From Casuarina equisetifolia (lineage: Eukaryota > Streptophyta > Magnoliopsida > Fagales > Casuarinaceae): DNA of 64,000 nt. The translations under genes were made by a program, and so were the position numbers. The notes under the pieces are model-generated. The model saw only the letters and a program-made list of their open reading frames with translations, ran no database searches and was not told the DNA's origin. The stretch is from NCBI GenBank assembly GCA_028551475.1, contig CM052354.1, positions 21,847,258-21,911,257 of the forward strand. Reading direction: 5' to 3'. This document shows positions 59,930 through 64,000 of this stretch, in pieces (position 1 is the stretch's first letter; every line of letters begins with the position of its first letter).

Positions 59930-61758
59930 ATTTTATATAGAGTTATTGTTATTATTTTAGGTTATATTTAATATAGTTTTTATTATATTATATTTTTATT
60001 TTATTATATTTATGTATATTTTGTTATTTTATGCAGCAAATCCAAAATAGAAGAAAAAGAAGAAAAAGAAGTAGAAAATCATGAAAAAGAATAGAAAAGA
60101 AAACAAGCAAAGTAAGAGGAAGGAAACACGTGGGACCCATGAGGCCATTATGTAGAAAAGAGAGAGAGGAGAGTGAACGTGAATTATGATGGAAAAATGA
60201 CAAAGAAAAGTCAAAGAAGAAAAGAGGAGGATAGCTGGACACGTGAGGAAAGAGTAAGGAGGGACCGTGAAAAGGAAAAAAGAGAATTATCGTGTGGGAC
60301 CGCAGAAAATGCGTGAGAAGGAGAAAGGTTTTTATCTAGTAATATCGGACTGGAGAATGGCGAAAAGAAGGGAGAAAATGAAATAACAAAGAGAAGGCTG
60401 GAGCATCATGTGGCTTCTCCCTTGCCGGAAAATCAGAATTCACACGTGACAGCCTGGGACTCTGTGACGTCAGACGGTAGTGTGAACGCCAACCGTACGC
60501 ACATTCTTTTCCGGTGAGGGAGCTTCATATTATCCCTACATTCTTTTCCACTTTCTAGCCGTATTTTGTGTGTTTTCCGACGAGGGGAGACCGGATCTAC
60601 ATTCCTTGTATAATTTCCTGCAATTCTGTGACAGTTGTGTGTGCTTTCGTGGCAGTTTCTAGCGAAGAAGTGCGAACGCCAACTTTGTCTTTTCTGTCAG
60701 ATCTACACATTTCTGCTGTGGATTTGCACAATCTATTTACAGATTTGCAATCTAGGCATCCCGATCTATCTTTCCTGAAGTTTCTATGAAGACCGGCGGC
60801 GGATAACGGCGGCGCGTGGGCGTGTCACCGGTGCATGTGGAAGCGCGTGACGGTGCGTGTACAGATCGTTTCACCTCGTTTTTGAGATAGAACCTTCTTC
60901 TCCCCTTGATGTGCAGATTTGTGCAGCCTTTTTGTGATTTGAAGACATTTTTGGTGACAGCCTAATGTTTTTAATCTATAGAATATGTTATTTAATTTCC
61001 TGCACTAATTTAGTTTGTGTAAATATGTTATTTTAGTTTAGTTTGTTAGAGCTATGATGAAACTTAATTATAACGTATAAATGTTATGATTATTTATGTT
61101 TTGTGAGATATTTTATGAATGTAAAGTTGCATGTTACTGATCTTAATGCATTTGGGTGACTAGATACCACTTAAATGATATGATTTGCATGTTTGAGACT
61201 GACAAGAGATAGTATGTAGTTGCTTCATGTAATATGTAACCATAGATTAATATGGATAGACATATACTATATGATTTGTGTGGCTTTAGGTGTAAACTAG
61301 AATATTCACAAATCTTAATGCACTTAGTTCATTTAAGTTATATGTAGACTCACAGTGAATTAATAAGTTAAGTAGGTTCACTATATCTAGACATAGGATA
61401 GTGAATAAATTAGGAAATTTCGCCATTACATAAGTAGAATTAATCTTGCTAGTATAGATGATTGACATTTGTATCTAGTAATTAGGTGAAATCGGACGCT
61501 CTATCATCTTTGGTTAATCAAGTTTAGGTTAAATTTAGTTCTTTAGTTAATGTTTTACCATTTCGATTTGCTAGATAAACTTTAGAGTCTATTCACTGTT
61601 TGTACTTAATTAGTTTAATAAACACTATTCTTCGTGGGACAATACTTATTAGTTTAGTAAACACCAGTCTTTGTGGGACGATACTCATTAGTTTACTCAT
61701 ACTTATCATTATATTACTTGTTTGACATATACACTTGCATGTAGAATTTCACCGAACA
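59930..61758 (+). mobile_element. Solo LTR, hairpin-ended family, long form (copy 5), inside copia 2 gag
   Basis: 1829 bp, from TGATAACTCTAT to CACCGAACA. Flanks ATCGT (59925-59929) and ATCAT (61759-61763) differ by one base. The hairpin ATAACTCTAT / ATAGAGTTAT is at the 5' end. Its middle, 60100-60900, shares the GC-rich part of copy 4. Confidence 0.88.
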
Positions 61759-62491
61759 ATCATCTTCTTAGAGTGATAGAAGATTGGGAAAAATGTTGAT
61801 TAGCTAGAAGGGGAGTAGGACTAGTAGCAAAAGTAGTTACAGTTGGAGAGCCTTGGGTAACCATTTCAATGTGAGCTTCCTGGGTAAGAAGTAACCCATG
61901 TAGATCTTCACGAGGAGGAGATGAAGTGCGAGTATGAACAAAAATGACAATGGCAAGAGGTGCATAAGGGGTGCTAAGACCTCGAAAAACATGATTTAAG
62001 TACTCATTTTTTGAAATAACTTCACCTACAAGGGAAAGTTGATCAACTATACCATCAACTTTTTGAAGAAATTTAGTTACCGTGTGATGCCCTTTGGTTG
62101 CTGTTTGAAGGCGTAGGTGAAGAGCAAAAACTTGCAAAGAACTATGAGCCATAAATTCATATAATAAGGCTTGCCATATCTCAGTGGAGGTTTTGCATTA
62201 CCTAGCAGTGGTCACAATAGTGTCACTATAGGTTCAAAAAATCCAACCACGAGCAGTATGATCCCTAACTATCCAATCTTGGTAAGTTGGATTCGAGTCA
62301 GGACAAGGAAAAGAGCCGTCAACAACACCAAGTAATTCATTTGTTTGAAGGAAAGGCTCAATTCGAGCTTTCCAAACAAGAAAATTAAGACCTTTAAGTT
62401 GCACACCAATGGTAGGAAGAGGACTTGGATTAGGCAGCAGAAGAGCATGAGTAGTAGCATGAATGTGGATGACATTAGAAGCCATCTGCAA
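61759..62491 (-). pseudogene. Copia 2 gag N-terminal part
   Basis: Begins at about 62482 with MASNVIHI; holds the L.G.NFLVWKARIEPFL motif of copia gag, then a YLNHVFRGL..PYAPLAI segment. A frame break near 62155-62234 interrupts it. Confidence 0.8.
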
Positions 62492-62562
62492 AAGAAAAAA
62501 GGATCGAAAAGGAAAAAAAAAAGAAAAAAAAAAGCTTTTGCTAAAAGACTAAACTAATACCA

Positions 62563-63207
62563 AGTTAAAATAATAGTTTTTACAATATATTGTAGAAAAC
62601 ATTATAAAAATAAAAATAAAAATATGAAGAACAAAATGAAGAACAAAATGAAGAATAATATGAAGAACAATATGAAAAGAGTAATTTGTATTTCTTGGAG
62701 TGATTCTTAAGTACACTCCAACTACCTTTTTATAATGGTTGGAAAAACAAACATAAATCATTTCTTAATGATGATGATCAATACAAAATTGATTATGAAA
62801 TGAAGAACCCTAAGACCTTTTAGATTTTAAGCAAAAAATTTCATCAATAGAGTTAATGATTCTTTTTATTTTTTATTGAAATGAAGATATCATTTTCCTC
62901 TGATTAAAACGCCTCTTATTTCACCTTTAATTGTTTTGTATAACTGTCAAACAAAGAAGATGAAGCTTTGTTCTCTTGTGGGCGAGGAAGAAGATGACAT
63001 GCGTGAGTTACACGCGTGCGTCTTTACGTTGTGCGTGAGTTGCCTTGGTAGAATGGTGCGTGTGGTACACGCGCCTACTTTATCTTCAATAACCGTTGCT
63101 TATACTTCAGATATGGCTGACGTATTGAATTTTAGTTTTTGATCCTAATGTGGTTGGAGAGATTTTCAGTTTAGTTGGTAGTTCCGTTTCTGTTTGTATT
63201 TCTAACA
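62563..63207 (-). repeat. 5' LTR of copia element 2
   Basis: Pairs with 56009-56657. It keeps more CG dinucleotides (for example ACACGCGTGCG near 63011-63021) than the left copy, whose equivalent sites have decayed to TG/CA. Confidence 0.85.
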
Positions 63208-63212
63208 ACTTC

Positions 63213-64000
63213 CACAGGATGTTCTTAGACTTTTCTTTATGTTCTTAGACAACAAGAAAGAAAACTTATTTTTAGGACGAGCTTTTGTTGTTCCTTTTTT
63301 TTCTTCTTTCTCATAAATATATGCCCACAGCCCTTCTTCTTTGCATCAGTTAACATAAAGGAGGTCCCAAACCTTCTTTACTTATTGTTTGGGGAGAAAA
63401 TGCTCCTATAGATCACTAGAAAAAACTTCATTCCATTCTTATGATATGTGAAATAAGTTTTTCAAAATGTTAGGGAATATTAGACAACATGAAATTATTG
63501 GAAGAGCCATGTTATTTGTATACCTCTATACAATCAAACCTAAACTCGAATCTCCATACCATATTTAAATACATAGGATGTGATCTTTCAAGAATATTAG
63601 TACCTCAAACTAAAACACACTTAGATTATTGTGAGAACTCTTTTTTCCATGGAACAAACTTAACCCCAAGTTATTGGAAGAACACCATTTCTTGAATTTT
63701 GTTTACTAATATCCCATATTTAGTATGCAAATCATGTAAAGTTTGTTATGTCTTGGAACATAAATGTTCACCTTAATTTCTTAAGCAGTTTGTTAAAAAC
63801 AGTGTTAAAAGTATTTCACATTACTCAAAGTATTATAAAAAACTTCCTAAGCATAAACTATATGTATCATTTTTTATAAGTTAATTTGTAAGATAGAAAT
63901 GGGTTTTCTTAACATAGTATTAGAACTCAAAATATAGAATATAATAGGCATCATATATAATAAAAAATGTATTACTCCTATGATGAAGCCCACTACCTAT
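63213..64000. other. Window end, duplicate of 50520-50960 region
   Basis: No gene recognised. From about 63490 to 63850 it is homologous to the sequence in front of the P450 relic. If the duplication continues, another P450 copy could lie past the window end. Confidence 0.5.

Larger units (their letters stand above)
56009..63207 (-). mobile_element. Ty1/copia element 2, nearly full length (minus strand)
   Basis: 3' LTR 56009-56657 on the left, 5' LTR 62563-63207 on the right, about 645 bp each, starting TGTTAGAAATAC. Flanks GCTTC (56004-56008) and ACTTC (63208-63212) match at four of five bases. On the minus strand TTGGTATTAG follows the 5' LTR, resembling the initiator-tRNA-Met primer site TGGTATCAG. 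The polypurine tract GTAGGGGGA precedes the 3' LTR. Gag, integrase, reverse transcriptase and RNase H are in copia order, but broken. Without the nested solo LTR it is about 5.4 kb. Confidence 0.88.

Overview
The window looks like nuclear DNA of a flowering plant, probably a eudicot. Genes have GT-AG (and two GC-AG) introns, intergenic DNA is AT-rich, and Ty1/copia, Ty3, LINE and solo-LTR elements are dense and nested. It carries plant families such as an N-glycan beta-1,2-xylosyltransferase, a 40S ribosomal protein S8 gene and pollen-type exopolygalacturonases. The species cannot be named from the sequence.

Left third (1-25560): a tandem polygalacturonase (PG) cluster eroded by transposons. 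Two intact four-exon genes, PG1 (6369-7886) and PG2 (21327-22844), differ at about four of 396 residues and share promoter, introns and 3' flank. Two broken PG copies lie beside them, pseudogene A (972-3035, cut by the window edge) and pseudogene B (8748-14368). Both carry the same LINE and solo-LTR insertions, so those insertions predate the duplication. A third PG promoter region (24232-25560) has no gene behind it. Copy B also received a degenerate Ty3 element and a LINE fragment (15484-20250).

Middle (25561-43770): five ordinary single-copy genes. They are pirin (+, 26228-28592), beta-1,2-xylosyltransferase (+, 29191-32520), a small one-helix membrane protein (+, 34702-34893), RPS8 (-, 35874-38192) and a plastid-targeted LOG/'lysine decarboxylase'-fold protein (+, 39694-42362). 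RPS8 and the LOG-like gene each appear to use a GC-AG intron.

Right third (43771-64000): transposon territory. A minus-strand copia element (43771-50257) has two 325-bp LTRs, one of them split by a solo LTR with a perfect target-site duplication. Its 5' internal region has been replaced by a patchwork: a duplicated piece of its own RNase H region, a piece of chloroplast atpE, a piece of nuclear 18S rDNA, and a 1048-bp inverted copy of its own 3' end. The pieces meet at tiny microhomologies, which looks like templated double-strand-break repair. Next come a cytochrome P450 relic (51204-51690), another solo LTR, and a nearly full-length second copia element (56009-63207) that also carries a solo LTR. 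One LTR family with a hairpin at its 5' end occurs five times in the window, always as a single LTR.

No CRISPR, tRNA or complete rRNA gene was seen.
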